Source: Prorocentrum cordatum (taxonomy: Eukaryota; Sar; Dinophyceae; Prorocentrales; Prorocentraceae). Taken from it: a stretch of DNA of 64,000 nucleotides. A program made the position numbers and the translations under genes. The DNA lies in assembly GCA_963575745.1 (NCBI GenBank), contig CAUYUJ010009780.1, forward strand, positions 59,883 to 123,882, read 5' to 3'. This document shows, one piece after another, positions 9,940 through 21,072 of this stretch. The stretch's first letter is position 1. Every line of letters starts with the position of its first letter. The notes beneath the pieces are model-generated. The model searched no databases, was not told where the DNA came from, and saw nothing but the letters and a program-made list of their open reading frames with translations.

Positions 9940-10690
9940 ATCGGTCTCGCGCTCCCAACGCAATCATGCCTTGTAAATTACGCTGTATTCGCACCCCCGA
10001 GGCCACGATCCCTAATAAGTTGCGAAACATTCGCGTCCGCGACACCACGATCCTTAAATACACCGCATTCGCGTCCCTCGCAAATTGCGCCACAGTCGCG
10101 TCCCCATCCTTTGTACGATACGCCATAGTCGCGCCCCCGAGGCCACGGTCTTCCGAAACTTACACTATATTCGCGCCTCTGGGGCCACGACCCACCAAAC
10201 ATTACACCACAGTTGCGCCCCCAAGGCAACGATCCCTTGTAAATTATACCATGTTCGCGTCCCCGAGGCAAGCAACCCTTGCAAACAAATACTATTATTC
10301 CGTCCCCCAAGCAACAAACTATCGAAACTATGCAATGTCCGGGTCCCCGAAGCCATTAACCTTCTCAAAGTATGCGATTATTGTGCCCTCGAGGCGGCAA
10401 ATCCGAATACATAACTCAAGTGTTGCGTCTCCGAGGCGACAAGCCCTTGTAAATTACATGATATTCGCGTCCCCGAAGCCAGAATCCTTCGCAGAGGATA
10501 CAATATTCGCGTCACCGAAGCCACAAACCCTCGCAAATTGTTCAAAAGTCGCGTCCCCGAAGCCAATGTAGATTACCCCAGTTTCGCGCCCCCGAGGCCA
10601 CAAACCCTTGCAAAGTGCAACAAAACCGCGTAAATTATTCAATAGTCGCGTCCACGTGGCAATCAACCTTCGCAAATTCGACCAGATTAT
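9940..10690. repeat. 42-bp tandem repeat, frame-preserving
   Basis: Units carry TCGCGTCCCCGAGGCC near one end and TTGTAAATTA-like sequence at the other. On the plus strand a frame at 9966-10571 stays open as successive 14-residue units such as APPRQRSLVNYTMF, ASPRRQALVNYMIF, ASPKPESFAEDTIF and ASPKPQTLANCSKV. Units diverge in sequence but keep length. Whether it is translated is unknown; the minus strand also stays open in several frames. Confidence 0.7.
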
Positions 10691-11165
10691 TGCCGAGGCC
10701 AAGAATGCTCCAAGCCACCCAGAGATAATTCCCAGACGGCGCCAGAGGGCCCCAAGCGGCCCCAAGAGCGCTCCAAGAGGCATCCCGAAGCCCCAAGATG
10801 CCAGTATCGTCGATGTTACAACAGTTTTTGAAGGAGTTTGGGATTCTTGCATTTTCGGCTTTCCGACGCTCAAACATAGCTCAAGAAGCGCCCCAAGACA
10901 GCCCAAGACGCCTCCAAGAGGGCCTCAAGAAGGCCCGAGAGGGCTCCAAGATGACTTAAGAAGCGTCCCGAGCCCCGAGAAGCCCCAGGAGCCCCCAAGA
11001 GGCGCCCAAGGCGCGCCAAAGAGGCTTCCAAGAGGCCCAAAAGATACTCCACGAGGCCCCGAGAGGCCCCCAAGAGGCGCCGAAACCGCCTCCAAGAGGC
11101 CCCCGAGAGGCTCTCCACGACAACCCAACACATATACAAGAGGCCTCAGACCCACAACCTAGACA
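10691..11165. repeat. CCAAGA-rich composite repeat, partial block
   Basis: Arrays of CCCCAAGAGG-type units surround a non-repetitive middle block near 10810-10875 (TTTTTGAAGGAGTTTGGGAT, then GGCTTTCCGACGCTC) that recurs in the complete copies downstream. Confidence 0.7.
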
Positions 11166-12185
11166 CGGTGGCGGGATGGGCCGAAGGCCACTAGGATCCG
11201 CCGCCCCCTGTGGTCTTGCCACAGGGGTGCACGGCGTGCTGGATGATTCAGGTTTTGGTTTTGGTTCTTTTTCTAAAAGAACTCCCCAGTGGGCTTCGGC
11301 CCGTCCCGCCGGCCACCCGCAAATTTCCCAAAATCCACCTGTCATTGCCAAAAACGGCCGTTTCGCTCGGGACGTCCTCAAAAAATCGCGAAGATGGCCC
11401 AAGATGGCCTCCAAGTCCGCCCGAGATGGTCCAAGACGGCCTCCAAAACGGCCCAAGAGAGTCCAAGACGGCCCAAGACGGCCCAAGAGGCCCCCCCAGA
11501 GGCCTCCCAGACGGCCCAAGAGGCCTCCAAGAGGTCCTCCAGGAGAGTCCGAAGAGGCCAAAATCATTGATTTTCCATTGGTTTTTGAAGGATTTTGGCA
11601 TTTGCGCCTTTTCGGCTCTCCGACGTCTCAAGACGGCCCAAGAAGCCCCCAAGATCGCCCAAGAGGCCCCCAAGAGAGCCCCATGATGGCCCAAGTGGCC
11701 TCCAAGATGGCCCCTAGAGGGCCCCAAGAGGGCCCAAGAGGCCTCCAACACGCCCAAGATGGCCTCCCAGACGCCCAAGATGGCCTCCAAGACGGCCCTG
11801 GAGCATTCCAAGCGGGCCCCAAGTCGGCCCATAGAGGCCCCCAAAACGGCTTCCGACGGCTTCAGACGTGCCAGGAACCCACCAAGATGGCCGAAGTTGG
11901 CTCGAAGCTGGCCCGAGACGGCCCAAAAAGCCCCAAAGATCGCCCAAAGCTTGCCCAAGAGGCCTCCAAGACGGCCAAGATGACCTTCAAGATGCCCACG
12001 TTTTCCCCGAAGGCTTTCCAAACCGATTCGGGGAACACGTGGTCCGATAGCTTGGCAGGTCTGGCCTCAACGTTCGGCCACATAAAAAGGCAGGCTCCCG
12101 AAAAAAAAGCAGGGGGGGGGGGGGGGGGGGGACCGGCCGGTGATTCGTCGTCGCCTCGCCGTTAAAAGAAAAAAAAAAAAAAAAA
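11166..12185. repeat. Composite CCAAGA repeat, copy 1
   Basis: Head at 11190-11345 with hairpin CCCCTGTGG-TCTTG-CCACAGGGG (11205-11227) and GGGCTTCGGCCCGTCCCGCC. Then CCAAGACGGCC arrays, a middle block at about 11541-11635, more arrays, and a tail at about 11995-12185 with TTCGGGGAACACGTGGTCCG and GGTGATTCG. A G run and an A run close the copy. All frames on both strands are open for long distances because the 12- to 21-bp units lack stops; these are not treated as genes. Confidence 0.8.
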
Positions 12186-13285
12186 GTCGTCTTCGATCCG
12201 CCGACCCCCTGTGGTCTTGCCACAGGGGTGCACGGCGGTTGCTGACCATTCAGGTTTTTGGTTTTGGTTCTTTTCTAAAGAAAACTCCCCAGTGGGCTTC
12301 GGCCCGTCCCGCCGGCCACCCGTAATTTTCCCAAAATCCGTCTGTCAATGCCTTTGTTGCCCCAACTTGGCCCAAGATGGCCTCCAAGACGGCCAAGATG
12401 GCCCAAGATGGCCTCCAAGATGCCTCCCAGACGGCCAAGATGGCCTCCAAGACGGGTAAGATGGCTCCAATATGCCTCCAAGACGGCCCAAGATGCCCTC
12501 CAAGACGGCCAAGATGGCCCCAAGATGCCTCCAAGATGGCCCAAGAGGCCTCCAAGACGTTCTCCAGGAGAGCCCGAATAGGCCAAAATCATTGGTTTTC
12601 CTTAGGTTTTTGAAGGTTTTTTTTTTTTTTTGCGTTTTCATTCTTTTCGGTCGGTCGGCTTCCGACGTAAGGCCCAAAAGGCCCCCAAATCGCTCCAAGA
12701 GGGCCTCCAAGAATGCCCTATGAACGGCCCAAGATGGCCGGGCAAAGACTTGCCGCGCAAGAAGTTCTGCAACCGAGACGGAAACGGCGCCAAGAGAAGA
12801 GGCCTTCCAAGGACGGCCCAACGGGCCTCCCAAAGACGGCCCTGAGCGCCCCAAGAGGGCCCGCATCCCAAACGGCCGCAGATAGGCCCCCCAAGCCGGC
12901 TGTTTTCCGCTTCCAGAACGGCGTCCATTGACCGGACCAGGGAAACGCCCCTTAGAAACCGGGCCAAAGAGACCCCCAGGAAGCCCCCAAAGGCCCCCAA
13001 GAGGCCCAAGGAGGCCCCAAGATGCCTCCAAGAGGCCTCGAAGAGGCCCCCAAGAAGCCCCCAACAGACCCCAAGGGTGCCCCAAGAGACTCCTAACAAC
13101 CCTCATCCTCCTACTCTATTTCTTCCTCTTCCTCTTCCTGTTCATAATCATTTTCTCCCATGTGTTCCCCGAAAGCTTTCCAAACCGACTCGGGGAACTC
13201 ATGGTCCGATAGCTTGGCCAAGCTCTAGTCCAACTTTCGGCCACATCGGCGTTTCCAAAAAGGCAGGGGGCGGCGGTGATTCGCC
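12186..13285. repeat. Composite CCAAGA repeat, copy 2
   Basis: Same head (12199-12345), array, middle block (12567-12665, with a T run), array and tail (13158-13285, GGTCCGATAGCTTGGCCAAG) as copy 1. It starts directly after the tail of copy 1. Confidence 0.8.
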
Positions 13286-14757
13286 GTAGGCGTCTTCGAT
13301 CTGGATCCGCTGCCCCCTGTTGATTTATCACAGGGGTGCCCGGCGTGCTGAATCCTTTCGCTTTTGGTCTTGGTTCTTTTTCTAAAAGAACTCTCCCTGG
13401 GTTTCGGCCCCGCCCGCCAGTGTCCCGGAATGGCCCGGAAAGGGTGGTTCGGAAAGGGTGGTTCCAAAAGAGTTTCCTGCTCCAGATGCCTCCAAGGTGG
13501 CTTCCAAGATGGCCAAGATGGCCTCCAGGTTCGCCCAAGATGGTCCGACATGGCCTCCAAGACGGCCCAGGAGAGTCCAAGATGCCTCCAAGTTCGCACA
13601 AGCAACCTCTCAGACGGCCCAAGACGGCCCCAGAGGCCTCCAAGAGGCCTCCAAGACGGCCCAAGAGGCCTCCAAGAGGTCCTCCACGAGCCAGAGGCCT
13701 CCAGCCTCCAAGACGCCCAAGACGGTCTCCACGACGGCCAAGATGGCCTCCAAGATGCTTCCAACACGATCAAGATCAGTGTCAAGACGGCCAAGATGGC
13801 CGCTACGACGGCCAAGATGGCCCAAGATGGGCCCGAGATGTTCCAAGATTGCCCCAGAGAAGTCCAAGAGGTGCTCCAGGAAGTCCATAGGTGTTTGAAT
13901 GATGTTTGTTCTTCCTCGGTTTTGATGTTCCGACCGCCTAAGACGGCCCAAGGAATCCCCGAACTAGTCCCAGAGGCCTCCCGGAGAGGCCTTGAAGCCA
14001 GCCCCAAGAGGGCCCCAAGACGGCCCCAGAGGTTTCAAAAACAGCCAAGATGGTCTCAATGATGCCGAAGGTGGCCCAAGAGGCGCCCAATATGCCTCCA
14101 AGACAGCCCAAGATGCCTCCAAGACGTCCTCCAGGAAGGCCCGAAGAAGCCAAACTCAATGATTTCCCTTAGGTGTTTGAAAGATTTTCGCATTTGCTTA
14201 TTTTCGGCCTTCCGACGACCCAAGACGGCCCAAGAGAACCCCAAGATCGCCCCAAGATCGCCCAAGAGGCCCCAAGATGTCCCCATGACGGCCAAGACGC
14301 CCCCAAGACGGCTCCCAGAATGGCCTAGGAGGCTTCCAAAACGCCCAGAATGGCCTCCAAGACGGTCCTGAAGCGCCCCCCAGAGGGCCCCAAGTCGATT
14401 CAGAAAGGCTCCCAAGACGGCTTCCGACGGCGTCAGACGGGCCAGCAACGATCTAAGGAGGCCAAAGAGGCCCCCAAGAAGCCCTCAAGAAGCACCCAAG
14501 AGCTCCCAAGAGGCTCAAGGAAGCCCCCAAGAGGCCCCCAAGAGGCCCGAAGAGTGCCTCAAGAGGCTCCCAAAACGCCTCCTCTTCCTCCTGCTTCTCC
14601 TCCCTCTCCTGATCCTCCTTCTCCTGGTCCTCCTCCATCTCCTGATCCTGGTCACTCGGTGAACGCGTGGCCCGATAGCTTGGCCAAGCTCAAACCCAAC
14701 TTTTGGCCACGCAGGCGCTTCCAAAAAGGCAGGGGGCGGCGGTGACTCGCCGGAGGC
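13286..14757. repeat. Composite CCAAGA repeat, copy 3
   Basis: Longest copy. The head hairpin is changed to CCCCTGTTGATTTATCACAGGGG. Middle block at 14130-14220, tail at 14650-14757 ending GGGCGGCGGTGACTCGCCG. An extra GTTTTGATGTTCCGACCGCC block near 13920 suggests an internal duplication or nested copy. Confidence 0.8.
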
Positions 14758-15101
14758 GTGTATGATAACGCCAACGTCTCAATATGCGCTGATGATTCCT
14801 ATCCGCCCCCGCATGCTGTTGCAAGATGCGCCAAGGCAGCGCCGAGACGCACCGACGCGACTCTGATATATCCCACTATGATAGAGAGGGGACTGGCGGC
14901 AGGGGGTGAAGCCCTTACGGACAATTTGCGAGAGAAGGGAAGAGAAGATGATACAACATCAGAGAAGATGATAAAACATAATAGAAGAGCAGAGGAGACA
15001 ATATCATAGAAGGGAAGAGACGTGAATATAAACTAAAAGAGAAGGTATGGTAATTTAGGATATTTGAAAATCAGAGAGGAGAGGAGAAGATAAGAGAAGA
15101 T
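14758..15101. other. Unassigned stretch with GAGAAG words
   Basis: From about 14930 the sequence contains GAGAAGGGAAGAGAAGATGA-type words like those at 8900-9700, suggesting a remnant of the same purine satellite. No gene seen. Confidence 0.4.
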
Positions 15102-15248
15102 TGTGGTGTGTGGTGGTGGTGGTGGTGGTGTGGTGCTGGTGGTGCTGGTGCTGGTGGTGGTGGTGCTGGTGGTGGTGGTGTTGGTACTGGTGCTGGTGCT
15201 GGTGGTGGTTGTGGTGGTGGTGGTGGTGGTGGTGGTGGTGGTGGTGGC
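15102..15248. repeat. (GTG)n microsatellite
   Basis: GTG and GCTGGT triplets with few interruptions. Confidence 0.92.
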
Positions 15249-15290
15249 GGTGTGGCGCGGTGGTGGCGGGCGGATGGGCGCGCGAGAAAA

Positions 15291-15440
15291 AGGCCCGCGC
15301 TGGGGCGAGAACGCCATCCTGAACGACGGAGGCCAAACACCGATCCGAAAATGAGGCCCACGCTGCAGCGGGAGCACGATTCGGAACGATTCGGGAGCAG
15401 AAATGAGGCCGGCGCCTCAGCGAGAGCAGCATTTTGAAAG
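15291..15440. repeat. Dispersed GCGCTGGGGCGAGA satellite unit, locus 1
   Basis: Contains CCCGCGCTGGGGCGAGAACG, then CACGCTGCAGCGGGAGCACG and CTCAGCGAGAGCAGCATTTTGA. The same words occur at 61805-62060, and the pattern is related to the 84-bp satellite at 16190-16613 and to 39436-39860. Confidence 0.6.
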
Positions 15441-15589
15441 AAACGCAGGCGAAAACCCGTTTCCTGGGAATCCTGTGTGTAAAAAAACAGTACGCGGGGG
15501 GGGGGTCGGCCATCTTCGGGACCGCCATCAGGGGAAGAGGGAGAGTATTTTTCTTATTGTGTAATTTAGAGGAAGAGGAATGAGAAGGG

Positions 15590-15842
15590 GAGGAGGTGGA
15601 GGAGGAGAGGAGGAGGAGGAGGAGGAGGAGGAGGAGGAGGTGGAGGAAGGAGGAGGAGGAGGAGGAGGGGGAAGGAGATGCAGGGCAGGAGAAGGAGGAG
15701 GAGGAGGCTGAGGAGGAGGTGGAGGAGGAGGTGGGGGAGGAGGAAGAGGAAGAGGAGGGGAGGGGAGGAGGAGGAGGAAGGTGGAGGAGGAGGAGGAGGA
15801 GGAGGAGGAGGAGGAGAAGGAAGAGGAGGAGGAGGAGGAGGA
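15590..15842. repeat. (GGA)n microsatellite
   Basis: Long GGA run with scattered GGT and GAA. Poly-Glu and poly-Arg frames across it are not genes. Confidence 0.92.
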
Positions 15843-16189
15843 CCAGTGTAAACCCAAGAGTCATCAACGATGTTGTAATCAACCCTCCCTCCAAGCTCCC
15901 TCTTCATAGGTCCCTACGACGGTTCATTTGCATTGAAAGAACTAACTGCGTCTTTGGAAGACAACCGTTTGAAAACCCTGAAACATGCCAAAACATTGTG
16001 CTCGGGGTTCCAGCGCCACGGAGCAACCTGACTGTAGCGTCTTGGCAATCCCAAATCGTGCCAGAACGCCATTCCTGGGACTTCAACACAACGAATCAAC
16101 ATGACTGCTGCACCCGCATAATCCCGAATCCTTTCGGAACATCACTTCTGGCACATTGGTGGTGGGAAGCCGTGAAATGTTTGCAAATC
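15843..16189. other. Unassigned stretch
   Basis: Normal-complexity sequence between a microsatellite and the 84-bp satellite. No protein family recognised in any frame. Confidence 0.4.
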
Positions 16190-16609
16190 TTTGAAACGAA
16201 GGTTCGCCGCGCTAAGGCGAGAGCCACATGTTGAAAAAGAACCGCCCTAAAGCCGTGAAGCTCTTGCTGTTTTTTACCACGAATCTGTGCCGCGCTAGGG
16301 CGATAACCACAACTTAAAACCACCCGCCCTCAATCCGTGAAGATCTTGCAATTTGCTTAGAAAAGAATCTGCGCCACGCTGATGCGAGAACCGCGTTTTG
16401 AAAACGACCCGCCCTCAATCCGTGAAACACTTGAACTGTTGAAAAGGAATGTGCGCAGCGCCAAGACGAGAACCACATGTTGAAAACGACCCGCCCTCAA
16501 TCCGTAAAGCTCTTGCAAGTTGTTCAACGCGAATGTGCGCCGCGCTAGGGCGAGAATCACATTGTGAAAACCACCCGCCCTCAACATGTGAAGCTCTTGC
16601 AAGTTGTCA

Positions 16610-16613
<4 letters not shown>
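16190..16613. repeat. 84-bp satellite array (five units)
   Basis: The word GCCCT of the CCCGCCCTCAATCCGTGAA block recurs at 16243, 16326, 16411, 16493 and 16577, a period of 82-85. Each unit also has GCGCCGCGCTAGGGCGAGAA. The array is interrupted at 16613 by a LINE and resumes at 21073 in phase. Confidence 0.85.
16595..16613. repeat. Target-site duplication of the LINE, 3' side
   Basis: TCTTGCAAGTTGTCAAAAC, identical to 21073-21091. It directly precedes the poly(T) that represents the LINE poly(A) tail. Confidence 0.93.

Positions 16614-16645
<32 letters not shown>
16614..16645 (-). other. LINE poly(A) tail
   Basis: 32 consecutive T on the plus strand, directly next to the target-site duplication: the classic end of target-primed reverse transcription. 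Confidence 0.92.
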
Positions 16646-17150
16646 CTCACGTCGACCACGGCGGCTGGATGCCTCGACAACTTCGCATGGCCACTGCCCC
16701 CGGACATGGAGGGAAGCCGGGCTGCGTGGGCAGCCGACCACCAAAGAATACGGAGACGCTATCAGGCACGTGGCAGGGACAGCGAAAGAGCACCCGAGAC
16801 AATTATTGCCCGGGGGCCAGGACGGAAATGTTACTTAAGACCGGGTTTTTCGAGACCTGCGGTCTGGCGAATGCGCTGGCCAACACGGGCCTCCCGATAC
16901 GAATTCCCACTTAAAACGTATCTGTCAAAACGGGCCGTAGACTGGTCATGCCCCAGCGCTCGGGAATCCCCCGCGAGCGCAGCTCCGGTGGAGCGAATCA
17001 AACGCACCAACACGCTATCATAAGGGGGAGAGGCGGCAGCGGCGGCAGCGGCACGGAGGGAGGGAAGGAGAGAGAGGGACGGACAGAGGGAGGGAGGGGG
17101 AAGGGGAGGCCGAGGGGCCGGGCAAGCAAGACAGGCCGAGCCCACTAGGG

Positions 17151-20100
17151 CTACGGCGGCGGACGGGCACCCACATGCGCGGACGCCACTGTGCGCGCGG
17201 CGGGGCGCCCGCGAACCAACTCCAGCGCCGCCTGGCCTAAGGCTGAGGCGGCGGGCGCCGTGATGGAGTCCGCATGCTGCCAGCGGCAATGCAATCTATA
17301 CACGGCCGCCGTGCGGACCGCCATACGGACGAATATGTCCCGGCCGAACCTCTGCACGGGGTGCGAAAGCACCAAAAACTCAGAGAGTGCGAAGGGGGAA
17401 GGAGGCAGGGCGAGGTAACGCCAGGCAAATTCCTGCACAACTGGGCACAGGGAGTAATGCTCTATGGAATCTTCGGCGGGACAGCCAAAGATGCAGGCAC
17501 AGCGTTGCTGGAACCGGCGCCCCGTGCACCACCCGTTGAACCAGGTGCGCATCAAGGCAGCCCTGACCCGCGGAGGCAAAGCTGATCGCAAGAGGTGCAA
17601 GATCTCCTGGGCCCGTTGGGGGCGCGCCGCAGCGGGCAAACCGATCTGCCAACGAGCGAGCCTACGGCGCCAGAAGCGCTCACCTGGCTCCGGGCGCGTC
17701 CGCTGGAGGATGTCGAGGCTTGTCTTCTGCCACGCCCTGCGGCACCTAGCCGCCTGGGCGGGAGCGTCGTCGTCGGTGCCGCTCCTCAGGATGTGCGCCT
17801 TGACCCGGGCCGGCGTCCATCCGAGCTCCCCGAAGTGGTCGAGGGCATTGTCCAAGTGGAGGATGACGGCATCTTGGAACCATCGGTCCCACGAGCCCCG
17901 CCTGTACAAGAACTCGCTCTGCGTCATGTCCAGCCGGAGTGCCCTCGCCCTTGATCGCACCTGGAGGCCGCCTTCGTTGGACGCCTCGTATGTCGCCACC
18001 CGGAAACGGGCCGCCAGGGACAGTAGCTCAAGATCCGGGAAGCTGCCAGAAAAGCCGATGGATCGGGGGTCCCGAAAGACCGATGCCGATAACCACCCGC
18101 GGGGGCCTGGGAACAGCTTGGCGATCGCAGCGCGTTCGTGGACAGGCCAGAACTCGGGCGCCGGGAGCAGTTGAGCCACGAATCCGAGCACTGAGAACAG
18201 GTAGACCCGGGTCGCCAACAACGTGAGCTGGAATCCGCAGCCCACCTTGCCCCAAAGCTCGGCCCTCTCGTCGAACTTCGCGAGCGGTTTCTGCCGCGAG
18301 CGCCCCCCGCTGTCGGGGCCGAGGGTGAAGCCGAGATATTCGGCAGCATAATCGATCTTCATGGCCCCCCAGCGCGGCGCCAGCGCCGCGATTTGGTCCC
18401 GCAGCACGGCCAGGTCGGTCTGCCACAGCGGCACCACCACCGTCTTGCCCATGTTCAGCTCCATGCGCGAGATGAGGGCGTACTCGTGGAAAAGGTCCGC
18501 CAGCGACGGGATATCGCGCAGGAGCTCCTGCGAAACCAGGGCCAGGTCGTCGGCGAAGGCCCTCGGGGTGGCGTCGGTGACAAGTCGTTGCAAACGACGT
18601 AGTAGGAGATTTGCTGCAATTGCGAACAGCAGGGGCGAGAGCGGACAGCCCTGGCGCACCCCAGCCGTCAAAGCGAAGCCCTCGAACCGTTGCCCCCCGA
18701 TGCAAATCTGGCAGAAGTTGCCCCGGTACAGCGCCGCGATGAAGTTGAGCATGGCCGGCGGCGCGCCGATCCAACCCAACAGCTCCATGATGAAGGACTG
18801 GTCGATCGAGGGGAAGGCGGCCGCGAAGTCGAAGAATATGCAAGCTCCGCCTTCCTGGGCCAGGGCCGTCGCGCGCATCTGAGTGTCGATGTCGACAACG
18901 TTGGCTAAAAGTGAGCGCCCTCCCACAAACCCACGCTGAATCCCCGAAATCCAATCCTTGAATATGGATTCGAGGCGAAAGCGAGCAGCGTTGGCGAGGA
19001 TCCTGTTGTCAAAGTTGACCACGTTGATTGGTCGAACCTTGTCGGCGTCGTAATAGTGGCCGACCTCGTCGTCGAATCCAGACTCCTTCTTTGGGAGGAG
19101 GTGGAGCAAAGAGCTATTGAAGTCCGGCAGGTGAAGTTGTTGCAATTCCTCCCCGTCGGGGCCGGCGAGGCGGCGAAAAGCTCCGAATAGCACGTCGACG
19201 CCCAACTCGCCCAATTCGCAATAGGCCGCCGCCGGAATGCCGTCGGGCCCCGGGGCCGACGAGCCAGAGCATCGAATGGCCTTCTGGATGTCCTCGCGGC
19301 GGATTTGCCACTGCGGCGAGTCCGCCGGTGGCAACGGCGCGAGCACCTCAGGGGTCAGGTCGTCCTGAAACCAGCGTCGTCGCAGCGCCTGGTCGGTCGA
19401 CTTCTTGGCAAAGACCTGCCTCCAGTGTGCCCGGAAATCTGCGGCCATCTCGTCGGGGCGCGTGTGGAGCGCCCCATGCTTGTCTCGCGTGGCCGAAACA
19501 AACTTCCCCTTCCCAGGCGACAGCTTTGACAAGAGTCGAAGGTTCTTCTGGCGGGCGCGATGCTTGAGCTCCTCAGGGAAGTCCGAAGGTGCTTCTTGAA
19601 GACGCGTGAGCTCCGCGATCGCGTGCTCGCGAGCAAGCTCGACTGCGTGCTCCCTGACCGGGGCGAGCCGCCTTCCCGTCGCCAGAGACGGGTCGTATGG
19701 GTTGGGCACCAAGGCACAGAGGTGCGGATACCGTTCGATCGCCGCCGAGATCGCGTGAGTGGAATGGGACTCCACTGCTCTGATGAACGCCATGGTACGT
19801 CCCAGCTTGTCGTCCGGTGCCTCTGCCAGGCGGCTAGCGCAGGTCGCCTCGAAGGAGATGGATGCGTCACGTATGGCCCGACGTAGGGCTGCGAGTCGTT
19901 GCACCTCGTTCGCGTCGGCCATTCCCTCGAAGAGGGAATGAAATCGAAGTGCCACGGCTTGAGACCAGCCTGGATGTCGAACCAACTCTGAAGAAATGGG
20001 CCTGGAGGTCGATGGCCTTGGCGGCGGCGCCCGGCGCGAAAGGAACGCGGCCCTGTGGTTGGACAGCTGGAAGTTCCAGTCGTCCACCCCAATTGCGACC

Positions 20101-21072
20101 TGTCGATCAAGCAGATCCGTGGCCTCCATGTTCACGTAGATGCGGTCCAGGCGCGAGCGAGCCTGGGCGGAACTATGCGTCATGCATGGTTGGTGTACTT
20201 CGGCGAAGCCCGGCAGGAGGCGCGCCCAGTGCACCTCCTCCTCGTGGTCCCGACGCCCCGTGGCAGCCCCGGTGGTCTTCGAGATTCTGTCCCGCTCCTC
20301 GGCGACCCAGTTGAAGTCTCCAGTGATGATGGTGAGGGCGTCGTGGGACGGCCGCGTGGATCGCGCTATGGTGGAGCGAAGCTGGCCGCGTTGCTGAACC
20401 AGGGGGACAACGTCCAGCACCTCCATCTGATGGGCCCCCGCGTGCTCAGCTACGGGGCCGGCGAAGTCAGCGGAGGTGCCCGTCTGGAAGTACGACGCGA
20501 AGATATCCATCGAGCCGCGCGGACCACCCAGTCGGAGTACGGCGGCACGCCCAGGGTGAAGAATGATCCAGTCCCGGATGGGGAAGTGCTGCAAGAAGGA
20601 AACGTTGACAACCACTCCGACGCCTCCTCGGCGAGATGTGCCCGGGGCCCACCACGCCATGGTGCCGGGAGGGGCCTGGGCTAGCTGCAAGGACTCGCTC
20701 GTGCCGTGGGACTCGGTGATCGTGACGACGTCGTGGTCCCGCAAGAGGTGCAACAACTTCCCCCACTTCAGGCTGTGGCGGACCGCGTCTTTGGCGAAGA
20801 GTGCCTGCGCGTTCCATGTGCAGATGGAAAAATCTCCTCGAAACGGATGCTCCGCCACCTCCGATTGCGGCACCGGCGGGCGAGTCCTCGGTGCGGCAGG
20901 CCTGGGACCCTCGACAAATGTCGGTGGAGAGACGCCCAACGCTCGTCGAACGAGAGCTCGTTGAAGAAGAGATGGTGGAACATCATGGTGTTGGCGGAGC
21001 TGTAGTGCTTGCCCGTCTGGAAGGGGAGGCAGAAATGGAGGAAGACGATGGGGGACAGCAGCACTAATGGGG
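17151..21072 (-). CDS. LINE ORF2: AP endonuclease, reverse transcriptase, CCHC motif (5' open)
   Basis: About 1,300 codons without a stop. An AP-type endonuclease comes first: ICTWNAQAL near residue 86, TITESHG near 121, ITGDFNW near 252, SRLDRIY near 310 and LSNHRA near 339. The reverse transcriptase follows: SAPGPDGIPAAAY near 609, RGFVGGRS near 716, motif A FFDFAAAFPSID near 749, motif B GVRQGCPLSPLLFA near 807, motif C AFADDLALV near 841 with both Asp residues. A Cys-x3-Cys-x7-His-x3-Cys motif (CIFGCPAEDSIEHYSLC) near 1195 matches the C-terminal zinc motif of many LINEs. All key residues I can check are present. There is no Met before residue 139, so no start codon is assigned and the numbering counts from the first open codon near the boundary. 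The protein would nick target DNA and prime cDNA synthesis. No RNase H is seen. Confidence 0.93.

Larger units (their letters stand above)
16614..21072 (-). mobile_element. Young LINE (non-LTR retrotransposon) with poly(A) tail and 19-bp TSD
   Basis: Bounded by perfect 19-bp direct repeats. The 3' end, read on the minus strand, is a 32-nt A tail (T at 16614-16645) after a 3' UTR of about 500 bp. The element is 4,459 bp and contains one open frame from its 5' edge to 17151. No ATG precedes the endonuclease domain and the frame runs through the 5' boundary, so the copy is probably 5'-truncated and has lost its start and any ORF1. Insertion inside one unit of an 84-bp satellite, with phase kept on both sides, gives the empty site directly. 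Confidence 0.92.

Noticed and set aside
11176-12165. Long frames in CCAAGA arrays as Pro/Lys-rich or Leu/Gly-rich proteins
   Set aside because: All six frames are long and repetitive because the unit lacks stop codons; no start context, domain or frame preference.
12617-12632. T run as a LINE poly(A) tail
   Set aside because: It lies inside the conserved middle block of the composite repeat; no LINE sequence or target duplication adjoins it.
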